64,000 nt of DNA from Mycobacterium gordonae (GTDB lineage Bacteria; Actinomycetota; Actinomycetes; Mycobacteriales; Mycobacteriaceae). Of the stretch, positions 50,168 through 59,800 are shown piece after piece. How positions within the stretch are numbered: position 1 is the stretch's first letter; each line of letters begins with the position of its first letter. Where the stretch lies: assembly GCF_017086405.1 (NCBI RefSeq), contig NZ_CP070973.1, positions 2,232,001 through 2,296,000 of the forward strand, in the 5' to 3' direction. Below the pieces are notes generated by a model. That model ran no database searches. It had not been told where the DNA came from and worked only from the letters and a program-made list of their open reading frames with translations. The translations under genes were made by a program, and so were the position numbers.

Positions 50168-50195
50168 CCTCACGTTGCCAATGTGGCGCGTGAGG
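50168..50195. terminator. Candidate terminator after the permease gene
   Basis: Arms CCTCACG (50168-50174) and CGTGAGG (50189-50195), seven pairs with a 14-base loop, lie just past the stop of the permease gene transcribed toward lower coordinates. No U-tract is visible, as often in mycobacteria. The remaining bases back to 50001 hold nothing recognisable. Confidence 0.4.
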
Positions 50196-50204
50196 CTGAC
50201 AAAG

Positions 50205-51392
50205 TCAGTGGCAACCGGCTGCGTGCCCACCATGGTGGTGTTCGGCATCGGGCGAGCCGCCCATCATCCGCAGCATGGGCATCCCGCCGGAGGTGAAGAA
50301 CCGTGCGACGAGCACCGCGGCGATCACCAGGAAGATGATGTTCAGCCAAGTGGTGTAGTTCCAGGAAATCCCGGACGACATGACCATGGCATTGCGCTGA
50401 CTGGGAATGAGACCTGCTGTGCCGAAGATGAATTCGACAAGATATCCGGCCGCTACCATCGCCGCGTAGAAGGTAGCGAGCAGCGTTAGCATCATCCGGG
50501 CGCCGTAGTACTTGCGGTAGATGTTGAGGATCGGCAGGATCAGCAGGTCGGCGAAGATGAACGCGATCACCCCGCCGAAGCTGATGCCCCCATTCCACAA
50601 CACCGCGGCGAGCGGCACGTTGCCGATCGAGCAGACGAACGAGACGATCGCCACTAACGGACCGACGATAGGTCCCCACACCACCGACCACGTCGGGTGA
50701 CTGGTCAAAAAGAATTCCTGCCAGAAGGTCTCGGGCACCCAAGCCGCGATCGCGCCCGCAATGAACAGCCCGATGACAAGGTCACGCAAGATCGCCAGCC
50801 ACTCCATCACGAACACGTGTGACACCGAGGTGAGCCCCGGCCCGGAGACCAGCCGGCGCCAGAACGAGCCGTCGCCCTGGATCGACATATCCATGGCCGC
50901 ATGGCCCTCCATCGATCCGGCGAGTCCCTTCTCGGCCTGCTCACGAGCGGCGTCGATCAGCCGCTGTCGCACGAAGAACCGGAACAGCAACGCCAGGACG
51001 ATGATCATCAGCGGACCGCCCACGAACTCGGCCGCGGTGAATTGCCATCCCATCAACAGCGCCAGGATGATGCCCAGTTCCACGACCAGATTGGTCGAGC
51101 CGATCTCGAACGCCATGGCGGCGGTGAAGTTCGCGCCCTTGCGGAACAGTGACCTGGCCAGCGCCACCGCGGCGTACGAGCATGACGACGACGCCGCACC
51201 GAGTCCGGCCGCGACCGCCAAGGTCTGGGGCCGGTCATCGCCCAACAGTCCCACGATGGTGGAGCGACGCACCACCGCCTGCACCACCGCGGAGAGGGCG
51301 AAGCCCAGGATCAGCGCCCAGAGGATTTCCCATGTCATCGAGCCCGTCAGGGCCAGAGCATGACCTAGGGCACCCAGCACCTTGTCTGCCAT
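50205..51392 (-). CDS. Permease, copper-regulated (Rv2963-like)
   Basis: 395 residues with about eight to ten membrane helices in two halves, matching the DUF318/ArsP-type permease family: WEILWALILGFALSAVVQAVVRR, then GLGAASSSCSYAAVALARSLF, and in the second half FICSIGNVPLAAVLWNGGISFGG-type segments. A His-rich C-terminal end (AEHHHGGHAAGCH) can bind metal. In M. tuberculosis Rv2963 belongs to the copper-responsive RicR regulon; the operator upstream supports the same here. The transported substrate is unproven. Confidence 0.9.
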   Translation of the reverse strand: MADKVLGALGHALALTGSMTWEILWALILGFALSAVVQAVVRRSTIVGLLGDDRPQTLAVAAGLGAASSSCSYAAVALARSLFRKGANFTAAMAFEIGSTNLVVELGIILALLMGWQFTAAEFVGGPLMIIVLALLFRFFVRQRLIDAAREQAEKGLAGSMEGHAAMDMSIQGDGSFWRRLVSGPGLTSVSHVFVMEWLAILRDLVIGLFIAGAIAAWVPETFWQEFFLTSHPTWSVVWGPIVGPLVAIVSFVCSIGNVPLAAVLWNGGISFGGVIAFIFADLLILPILNIYRKYYGARMMLTLLATFYAAMVAAGYLVEFIFGTAGLIPSQRNAMVMSSGISWNYTTWLNIIFLVIAAVLVARFFTSGGMPMLRMMGGSPDAEHHHGGHAAGCH

Positions 51393-51426
51393 GAAGATCT
51401 CCGATCAGGTCGTGTCTGCGCCAACG

Positions 51427-51445
51427 TATACCCCATAGGGGTATA
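51427..51445. promoter_or_regulatory. RicR/CsoR-type copper operator
   Basis: TATACCCC-ATA-GGGGTATA, perfect eight-base arms, containing TACCC-N5-GGGTA, the motif reported for the RicR regulon of M. tuberculosis. It lies about 35-53 bases upstream of the permease start, overlapping its expected promoter. Copper-loaded repressor would release it. Confidence 0.8.
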
Positions 51446-51617
51446 AGTCAACGTCCGGCGGGGAAGTGATACTTCCTGATCAGTACCGCTAAATCAGCAG
51501 CATGGCCAGCAGAATGACAGCTTTCGGCGTCCGGGCCGGCTCGGGCCACTAAGCTTGGCGGTTCGTGCGCCGGGAGCAAGGCTCCGCGCACACCAGCTCA
51601 GCCAAGGCGAGGAAACG

Positions 51618-52316
51618 ATGGAATCACGCGTGCAAGTGCCCAAGGCATCGGCTCTACTGCTGGCGCTCACCGCCTCGTTGGTGCTCTGGTTAGCCGGATG
51701 CGCCTCTGCGCCAAAGGAATCCGAAGGCACGCCGACAACCGGAACAACCACTGATTCGCCGCTGATGGCCGACATCCGGCAGTCGGTGGACGCCACCAAG
51801 GCATTGACCAGCGCGCACCTGTCCGTGCGTACCAACGGTCAGGTTGACAGCATGCTCGGCATTACCAATGCCGACGTCGACGTTCGCGCCAACCCGCTCA
51901 CCGCCAAAGGCTCGTGCACCTACAACGGCCAGGCCGACGTACCCTTCCGCATCAAGGACGACGCCATCTCGGTGAAATTGTTCGACGACTGGACCAATCT
52001 GGGTTCGGTGTCCGACCTGTCCGCCACCCGGTTGCTCGATCCCGCCAAGGGTGTGGCCAAACTGCTGTCCGGCGTCAACAATCTGCAGGCCCAGGGCACC
52101 GAGGTGATCGACGGAATCAACACCAACAAGATCTCCGGGACACTGCCGGCCGAGACGGTCAAGATCATCGATCCGGGCGCCAGGCAGTCCAGACCGGCCA
52201 CCGTGTGGATCGCCCAGGACGGTTCGCACCGGTTGGTGCGCGCCAGCGTCGACCTGGGATCAGGCTCGGTCCAGGTCACGCTGTCGAAGTGGAACGAGCC
52301 GGTGAACGTCGACTAG
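51618..52316 (+). CDS. lppX: Lipoprotein LppX, dimycocerosate export
   Basis: 232 residues from ATG 51618 with AGGCGAGGAA upstream. Lipobox LAGC follows a hydrophobic signal (ALLLALTASLVLWLAGC). The mature part is the LprG/LppX fold, a U-shaped beta sheet with a large lipid cavity: TKALTSAHLSVRTNGQVDSMLG, ADVDVRANPLTAKGSCTYNG, then IDGINTNKISGTLPAE. In M. tuberculosis LppX moves dimycocerosates to the outer envelope. Convergent with mmpL7, overlapping by 57 bases at the 3' ends. Confidence 0.95.
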   Translation: MESRVQVPKASALLLALTASLVLWLAGCASAPKESEGTPTTGTTTDSPLMADIRQSVDATKALTSAHLSVRTNGQVDSMLGITNADVDVRANPLTAKGSCTYNGQADVPFRIKDDAISVKLFDDWTNLGSVSDLSATRLLDPAKGVAKLLSGVNNLQAQGTEVIDGINTNKISGTLPAETVKIIDPGARQSRPATVWIAQDGSHRLVRASVDLGSGSVQVTLSKWNEPVNVD

Positions 52317-54815
52317 CCGCGTCATCGCCGCCAGCAGAACCAGTCCGACCAACACTACGGTGCCGATCTGAGCCAGGGCGACCGACGAACCGAGCAGCAT
52401 CAGACCGGCGCCGAAAGTCCCGCCTGCCGCCGCCAGCGGTGCGGCCCCACGTCGAACCGGCACCAGGGCGGCGATCAGATAGGGCAGGGCGCAGGCAGCG
52501 AGGACGGCGAACGACGTCGGCGCCGCGGAGGCATCCACCGAGCCGTGCAGCAGGTATTGCCATACCCCGACGCTGACACCGAGGCCCGCAAGAAAAGAAC
52601 CCACGATCCCCAGGGCAACTGACAACCCGCCGAGCGCGCCGCGCCACATCCCGGCCAGAGTTGCCACCGCAATCACCACCAGGGCCAGCAGGACAGCGTC
52701 GTGCTCAACCCCGCCCCGAACGCCCGCGGCTAACTGCGCCCCCCCGCTCACCGCGACCTCGCTATCGACGAGGCTGCCGTACTTGGTCGCGTTGCCGACG
52801 GCGGTTTCGATCTGCTCCGCGTGCGATGTCGCGCCCAGATCCACCCCGGTCTGGTCGGAATACACCAGGAAGCGGGCAGCGGTGCCGTCGGCGGAGAACA
52901 TGGTTTGGCGTACATGCTGGTATGACGGGTCGGCCAGCGCCTTGCGCGGCAGATAGAACCCGCCCGCGCCGGTGTCGGCGAAGTCGATGCTGAGGTTCTT
53001 CAAGAAGGCGGACAACTGAACGACCTGCGGGATGGTGCTCTCGATCGTCGTTTGCAACGTCGGAACGAACGAGCGCAGCTGATCCAGCGCCGAGCGCATC
53101 TCGGCCACCGCGCGCGGCGTCCCGGCCAGCGCGCTGGTGGTGCGCGCCGATCCGGCGGCCAGCCGGGTAGCGCCGTCGGAGAGCACCGTGACGTCGGCGA
53201 TCACGCGGTCGAACGGGTCGATCGCTTTCCGCGCGGCCGAGCACAGCATGTCGGCGGAGCAATCCTGGACGCCGCCCATCCAGCCGCGCACCGGGTCGAG
53301 ATAACCCGATACCTCGGCGGCGGTGTCTTTGATATTGCGCGTCCCCGACACCACCGAATTGATGGCCTGCTGCAACTGGGCGAGGCCGCCCACTCCGGCG
53401 CTCACACTCGCCTCGAGTGCGTTGACCGAGCCCGACACCTGATCCAGCACCGAACCAAGGGTCTTGACCGCGGTGACCTGCGGCACGAACGTCGCGGCCT
53501 GGCGATCCAGTTGATCGCTGAGCCTGCCCGCGGCCGAACTCAGCGACGCGTCGGTCCAGGGAACACCGGCCGGCCAGGCCGCCGACTGCACTTTGCGGAC
53601 GCCGGGGATCTCCATCAGCCGGCGGCTCACGGTGTCGATGGCGATCAGCCCGGCCGGGTCGCGCAGGTCGTGGCTGGACTTGACCATGACGACATCGGGC
53701 AGGCGGTTGTTCGGTGTGAAGTCGGCGCTGCCGGTCCGCACGGGGGCATCGCCCATGCCCCAGTGCATGCCGAGAACGGGCAGCGCGCAGATCGCCGCGA
53801 CCAGCGCGACGACGGCGGCGGGACGGCGAACCGTGCGGCGCACCGACTGCGGCAGTCCCCACGAACCGGCGGGAGATGCCGCGTTCTGCGCCAACAAGAC
53901 GGGCAGCAATGTCAGCGAAGCACCAAGCGCGACAACGACACCGGGGGCAGCCAGCCCAACGGCACGCACACCCGGGGTCTGGGCGAGCAAGAGGGGGGCA
54001 GTGAGTGCCACGACACCTGCCGCGGGTGCGGCGAGAGCCGGCAGCATCGCCCGGTAGCCGCGCCGCTCCTGCATGGTGAACAGCAGCACGGAGGTGGCGA
54101 TCACCCCGGTCATCAGCACCGCCGCCACCGTCCAGGAGAAGAGGCCGAACAGCGCAGCCAGCGGCCAGGCGGCCGCGAGACACAGCCCGGCGGTCAATGC
54201 CGCGATCGCGACCGACGAGCAGCCCAGGCGCAGCAGTAACAGGGCGGCGACCAGCAGCGCCGCGGCCACGATCACCGCCGACTGCCACGGCGCCAACCGC
54301 AGCCCGGTGCCGCGCACGGCGGTCGGGACGGTGATGCGGGCGCGCAGGCCCGTGCTCGACGGCAGGGCGCGGATCACCGATCGCGCCGCATCGAGCGATT
54401 CAGCGGCCTTGGCGGAACCCGCCTCACCCCGCAGCCAGATCACCGCGGCGCCGGAGCGTCCGTCGTGGCTGCTTCCAAGCGGGGCCATCAACGGGTCGGA
54501 CCACCAGTCCAGGACGGATCCCACGTGGGCGGTGTCGGCGCGCAGCGCACGGACGGCGTCGTCGTAGTACGGCCGGTCGGCGTCGCCGAGCGGATCGCGG
54601 CCGTCGAGCACCAGGTAGGCGATAGCGTCGGTGCCGCTGCCCGGAAAGGCTTGCGCGATGCGGTTATTGGCGGCGACCGCCTGGGCGTCCGGTGCCGGCA
54701 GTGCGGTTCCGGCCCGGCCTGTGCCCGAGGATGCCAGAGCAGCGAGCACGTTGACGCCCACCGCCACCGCGATCCATGCCGCGACGACGAGAAGTTGCTT
54801 GACAAGCCGGGACAC
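52260..54815 (-). CDS. mmpL7: RND-type lipid transporter MmpL7
   Basis: Exports dimycocerosates. 851 residues from GTG 54815, with 11-12 membrane segments and two large extracytoplasmic loops: after helix 1 (AYLVLDGRDPLGDADRPYYDDAVRAL, GSVLDWWSDPLMAPLGSSHDGRS) and between halves (ALPDVVxxKSxxDLRD-like region, IPGVRKVQSAAWPAGVPWTDASLSSAAGRL). These blocks match M. tuberculosis MmpL7 by eye. It lacks the ~35-residue N-terminal extension of that protein and starts 7 bases after fadD28. Confidence 0.95.
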   Translation of the reverse strand: MSRLVKQLLVVAAWIAVAVGVNVLAALASSGTGRAGTALPAPDAQAVAANNRIAQAFPGSGTDAIAYLVLDGRDPLGDADRPYYDDAVRALRADTAHVGSVLDWWSDPLMAPLGSSHDGRSGAAVIWLRGEAGSAKAAESLDAARSVIRALPSSTGLRARITVPTAVRGTGLRLAPWQSAVIVAAALLVAALLLLRLGCSSVAIAALTAGLCLAAAWPLAALFGLFSWTVAAVLMTGVIATSVLLFTMQERRGYRAMLPALAAPAAGVVALTAPLLLAQTPGVRAVGLAAPGVVVALGASLTLLPVLLAQNAASPAGSWGLPQSVRRTVRRPAAVVALVAAICALPVLGMHWGMGDAPVRTGSADFTPNNRLPDVVMVKSSHDLRDPAGLIAIDTVSRRLMEIPGVRKVQSAAWPAGVPWTDASLSSAAGRLSDQLDRQAATFVPQVTAVKTLGSVLDQVSGSVNALEASVSAGVGGLAQLQQAINSVVSGTRNIKDTAAEVSGYLDPVRGWMGGVQDCSADMLCSAARKAIDPFDRVIADVTVLSDGATRLAAGSARTTSALAGTPRAVAEMRSALDQLRSFVPTLQTTIESTIPQVVQLSAFLKNLSIDFADTGAGGFYLPRKALADPSYQHVRQTMFSADGTAARFLVYSDQTGVDLGATSHAEQIETAVGNATKYGSLVDSEVAVSGGAQLAAGVRGGVEHDAVLLALVVIAVATLAGMWRGALGGLSVALGIVGSFLAGLGVSVGVWQYLLHGSVDASAAPTSFAVLAACALPYLIAALVPVRRGAAPLAAAGGTFGAGLMLLGSSVALAQIGTVVLVGLVLLAAMTRLVDVHRLVPLRQRDLDRA

Positions 54816-54822
54816 GGTGGTG

Positions 54823-56556
54823 CTATGCGTCCAACCGGGCGAACTGGTTGTGCCGGTACTGTTCGACGCACGCCTGACGTCTGATCTTGCCGCTGGTGGT
54901 CAGGGGAATCGAGCCGGGCGGTACCAGAACAAGATCCGTGGCCGCCAGGCCGTGCGAACTCGACAACGCCGCAGTCACCTCGCGCTTGATCTCGCCCAAC
55001 CGGTGCGCTTCCCCGTCCTGGCGGTTGCGCAGTTCGATGATGGCCACCAGCTTTTCGGTGCTGCGTTCCCCGGGAACCGCTATTGCCGCGCACCGGCTCC
55101 GAGTGATCTCGTGGATGGTCGCTTCGATGTCGTCGGGAGAGTGGTTGCGACCGTAGACAATCAGCAGATCCTTGATGCGGCCGATGATGAACAGCTGGCC
55201 GTCGGTGATGAAGCCGGAGTCTCCGGTGCGCAGCCACGGGCCTTCCGGCGTGGCCTCGGGCGGGTCGAGGATCGTCGCACCAAACGTGCGCTCGCTGTCC
55301 TCGGAACGCTGCCAGTAGCCGGCGGCGACGTTGTCGCCGTGCACCCAAATCTCGCCCACGGTCCCTTCGGAACACACCTGACGTGAGTCCGGATCGACGA
55401 TGCGCACCGTCGGTGCCTGCGGCACCTGGTAACTGACCAACACGGTGCCGGTGCCGGTCGCGGCCGGAACCGCCTGACCGCCGGCCAGCTCTTCGGTATC
55501 GAATTCGACCAGTCTCGTCGGCTGGTCATGTCTGCTGGTGGCCACGAAGACGGTGGCCTCGGCCAGGCCGTAGGAGGGCCGAATGGTGTTCTCCCGCAGG
55601 TTGAACCGAGCGAAGTGATCGGCGAATCGCTTGACTGCCGCGGGCTGCACCCGCTCACTTCCGCTCAGAATGGTGTGCACACCACCGAGATCTCGGCCGA
55701 TCATGTCGTCGTCCGATATCTTCCTGGCCGACAATTCGAAGGCGAAGTTCGGCGCTGCCGTGAAGGGGCACGTGTTGTCGGCCATCATGTGCATCCACCG
55801 GGCCGGGCGGGCCAGGAAAGACAGCGGGGTGGTGACGACCGCCTTGGCGCCCAGCAGGATGGGCGCGCACACGCCCAGCACCAGCCCCATGTCGTGGTAG
55901 AAGGGCAGCCAGGACACCAGCGTCAGATCTGGCGGCGCGACTCCGTCGGAGTCGGCGAAGTAGCCGGCCATCAGTTGCTCGAGATTGGACCGGAGGTTCT
56001 GGTGCGACATGATCACACCGGCCGGAGTGCGGGTGGAACCCGAGGTGTACTGCAGGTACGCGGTGGACGGGTAGTCGCTGTTGCCCGCGCCCGATCGCAC
56101 CCGGGCGTCCAGATCCAGCGTGTCCACCTCGATGATCTTCGGGACAGCTGTCCCGGATTGGGTCGTAATATGCTGTGTCACATCGTCTTTGACGGTCGAG
56201 GTGGTGAGTACGGCAACCGGCGTGGCGTCACCGAGGACCGACGTCACCCGCTCGTCAGTGGCCCCGCCCTGCGGGACCGACAGTGGGACGGCGATGATCC
56301 CGGCCTCGAGGGCACCGAGAAAGGCGACGATGTAGTCGAGGCCCTGCGGCGCCAGGATCAGCGCCCGGTCGCCCGGTGATCCGTGGCCGCGGAGTTCGGC
56401 TGCCATGTTCATCATCCGGCGGTACAGCTGTGACCACGTCAAGATTGTGGGTACGCCGTCCCAATTCTGCTCGTAGTCGATGAACGTGAAGGCCGCCTCG
56501 TTGGGTTGCAGACGGGCATACGCGCGCAGCGCAGCGGGCAGAGAACGCACACTCAT
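54823..56556 (-). CDS. fadD28: Fatty-acyl-AMP ligase FadD28
   Basis: Activates long fatty acids as acyl-adenylates and hands them to Mas. 577 residues from ATG 56556 ([18 protein letters not shown]); a TTG two codons up is unlikely. ANL-superfamily motifs: [62 protein letters not shown] and [16 protein letters not shown]; the FAAL-specific insertion lies before the C-terminal domain. Operon with mmpL7, divergent from mas. Confidence 0.96.
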   Translation of the reverse strand: MSVRSLPAALRAYARLQPNEAAFTFIDYEQNWDGVPTILTWSQLYRRMMNMAAELRGHGSPGDRALILAPQGLDYIVAFLGALEAGIIAVPLSVPQGGATDERVTSVLGDATPVAVLTTSTVKDDVTQHITTQSGTAVPKIIEVDTLDLDARVRSGAGNSDYPSTAYLQYTSGSTRTPAGVIMSHQNLRSNLEQLMAGYFADSDGVAPPDLTLVSWLPFYHDMGLVLGVCAPILLGAKAVVTTPLSFLARPARWMHMMADNTCPFTAAPNFAFELSARKISDDDMIGRDLGGVHTILSGSERVQPAAVKRFADHFARFNLRENTIRPSYGLAEATVFVATSRHDQPTRLVEFDTEELAGGQAVPAATGTGTVLVSYQVPQAPTVRIVDPDSRQVCSEGTVGEIWVHGDNVAAGYWQRSEDSERTFGATILDPPEATPEGPWLRTGDSGFITDGQLFIIGRIKDLLIVYGRNHSPDDIEATIHEITRSRCAAIAVPGERSTEKLVAIIELRNRQDGEAHRLGEIKREVTAALSSSHGLAATDLVLVPPGSIPLTTSGKIRRQACVEQYRHNQFARLDA

Positions 56557-56876
56557 GGGCAAGACGTTACCGGCGTCGCGGGGTATGCAGACACCGAACT
56601 GTAATCACGGGACCGACCGTAGGGGACTTCGCCGGAGCTGGGCGCCGTTCGATCGGCGCTGGTCACGTGCGTGGATTCTGCCGAGGCGCTGGGAATTGGC
56701 TTCGTTTCGGCACCCGTGGCCCCTGGGGCGTCTAAGCTCGGCATCCGAGACGGTGTCGAGGTCCCGTCAGCCCGGGGGTTTGTCAGTCCGGTGCTGCACT
56801 ATTCCGATGCCCGTACCCCTATCCGGTGCTGCGTCGGGCCCGCGCCGGTTGAGCTGAGAACGAGGTTGGTAGAGGG
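56557..56876. promoter_or_regulatory. Divergent fadD28 / mas promoter region
   Basis: 320 bases without a gene, holding the promoters of both divergent DIM units. An 11-base direct repeat TCCGGTGCTGC occurs at 56787-56797 and 56822-56832, 35 bases apart, close to mas; a short dyad CGCCG-N6-CGGCG lies near 56650. The mas ribosome-binding site is AGAGGG. No assigned operator. Confidence 0.5.
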
Positions 56877-59800
56877 ATGGACACACGTTTCACGCCCATT
56901 GCGGTGATCGGTATGGGATGCCGGTTGCCCGGTGGGATCGACTCTCCCGACAAGCTGTGGGAATCGGTATTGCGCGGCGACGACCTGGTCACCGAGATAC
57001 CCGCCGACCGCTGGGATGCCGACGCCTATTACGACCCCGAGCCGGGTGTTCCCGGGCGATCCGTCTCGCGGTGGGGCGGTTTTGTCGACGACGTGGCCGG
57101 CTTCGACGCCGAGTTCTTCGGGATCAGCGAGCGTGAAGCGACCTCGATTGATCCGCAGCACCGTTTGTTGCTCGAAACCGCCTGGGAGACGATCGAGCAC
57201 GCCGGCCTGGATCCGGCGTCGCTGGCCGGGTCCGCGACGGCGGTCTTCACCGGGCTGACGCACGAGGATTACCTGCTTCTCACCAAGGGTTCCGGCGGTC
57301 TGGCCAGCCCGTACGCGGTCACCGGCCTCAACAACAGCGTGGCCTCGGGGCGGATCTCGCATGCGCTGGGCCTGCATGGTCCGGCCATGACATTCGACAC
57401 CGCATGCTCCTCGGGTCTGATGGCCGTGCACCTGGCCTGCCGCAGCCTGCACGACGGCGAAAGCGACCTCGCCCTCGCCGGCGGTTGCGCGTTGCTGCTG
57501 GAGCCTGATGGCAGCGTGGCCACGTCCGCACAGGGCATGCTCTCGGCGACCGGTCGCTGCCACTCCTTCGACGCCGACGCGGACGGTTTCGTGCGTTCCG
57601 AAGGCTGCGCGATGGTGCTGCTCAAGCGCCTGCCCGATGCGTTGCGCGACGGCGACCGCATCCTTGCCGTGGTGCGCGGCACGGCGAGCAACCAGGACGG
57701 CCGGTCCGAGACGCTGACGATGCCGTCGGAGGACGCGCAGGTCGCGGTGTATCGCAAGGCCCTGGCGGCGGCGGGTGTGGCCGCCGAAACGATCGGCGCG
57801 GTGGAGGCGCACGGCACTGGCACGCCGGTCGGTGACCCGATCGAGTACCGCGGCCTCACGCGGGTCTACGGGACCGGCGGCAGCCGCTGCGCCCTGGGGT
57901 CGGCCAAGAGCAATATGGGCCACAGCGAGTCAGCCGCGGGCGCGGTCGGACTGATCAAGGCGATCCTGTCGCTGCGGCACGGCGTGCTGCCGCCGCTGCT
58001 GCATTTCAACCGGCTGCCTGATGATCTCGCCGCAATCGACACGGGAATCTTTGTGCCGCAGTCGGTTACACCGTGGCCAGACGGTGACGGGCCCAGACGG
58101 GTGGCGGTGTCGTCGTTCGGGATGTCGGGCACCAATGTGCACGCCATCGTCGAACAGGCCCCGGAGCCGGAGGCCGCGACGCCGGGCGCGGCCCAGGGAC
58201 CCCTGGTCTACGCGGTGTCCTCGTCGTCGGCTGACGGCCTGCGCGCGAGCGCGGGGCGGCTCGCGGAGTGGGTCGAGGCCCAATGCGATTCGGTGACGCC
58301 CGCTGACCTGGGGTTCACGCTGGCGCGCCGGCGCGCACACCGGCCGGTGCGCACCCTGGTGGTGGCCGACGGACTGGCCGACCTCGCCGCGCGGCTGCGT
58401 GAGGTGGCCGACGCCTCGAACACTCTGTGTCAGGCCGCGGTAGCACACGACGACCGTGGGCCGGTGTGGGTGTTCTCCGGTCAGGGTTCGCAGTGGGCCG
58501 CGATGGGCGCCGACCTGCTCGCGACCGAGCCGGTGTTCGCCGAAACCGTGGCCCAACTCGAGTCATTGGTCCTGGCCGAGTCGGGATTCTCGGTGACCGA
58601 GGCGATGACGGCGCCGCAGACGGTGACCGGCATCGACAAGGTGCAGCCGACGATCTTCGCGATCCAGGTGGCCCTGGCCGCCACGATGGAGCGGGCTTAC
58701 GGGGTGCGGCCGGGCGCGGTCGTGGGGCACTCGATGGGCGAGACGGCGGCGGCCGTCGTGGCCGGGGCGCTGTCGCTGCAAGACGGTGCCCGGGTGATCT
58801 GCCGGCGCTCGAAGCTGATGGCCGGCATCGCCGGTTCGGGCGCCATGGCTTCGGTGGAATTGCCCGCCAAGCAGGTGAATTCGGAGCTGATGGCGCGCGG
58901 CATCGACGACGTCGCGGTTGCGGTGATGGCGTCGCCGCAGTCCACCGTGATCGGCGGAGCCACCGAGCAGGTGCGCGATCTGGTAGCCCGTTGGGAACAA
59001 CGCGACGTGATGGCACGCGAGGTCGCCGTCGACGTCGCTTCCCATTCCCCACAGGTCGACCCCATCCTCGACGAATTAGCAACGGCGCTGGCTGATCTCG
59101 AGCCGATGGAGCCCAAGGTCGCGTACTACTCGGCCACCCAGTTCGATCCGCGCGAGCGGCCGGTGTGCGATGCCGATTACTGGGTCGACAACCTGCGCAA
59201 CACCGTGCAGTTCGCCGCAGCGATCCAGGCCGCGTTGGACGACGGTTTCCGGGTCTTCGCCGAGCTCTCGCCGCATCCGCTGTTGACGCACGCCGTCGAC
59301 CAGAATGCCAAGAGCCTGGACATGACGGTGGCCGCCCTGGCCGCCATGCGACGCGAGCAGCCGCTGCCGCTCGGGCTGCGCGGTTTCCTGACCGACCTGC
59401 ACAGCGCCGGCGCCGCGATCGACTTCTCGGTGCTCTATCCGGCTGGAGCGCTGGTGGACGCTCCGCTGCCGGCGTGGAACCATCGGCAGCTTTTCATCGA
59501 CGCCGACGGCAGCGACAGCAAGGTGCAGGGCGCCTGCACCATCACGGTGCACCCGCTGTTGGGTTCCCATGTGCGGCTGGTCGAGGAGCCGGAACGGCAC
59601 GTCTGGCAGACCGATGTCGGCACAGCGACGCTGGCCTGGCTGGACGACCATCAGGTGCACAATGTGGCGGCGCTACCTGGAGCCGCGTACTGCGAGATGG
59701 CGTTGGCCGCCGCGGCCGAAGTCTTCGGCCAAGACGCCGGAACCTTTCCCGAAGCCCGCGACATCGTCTTCGAACAGATGCTGCTGCTCGACGAGCAGAC

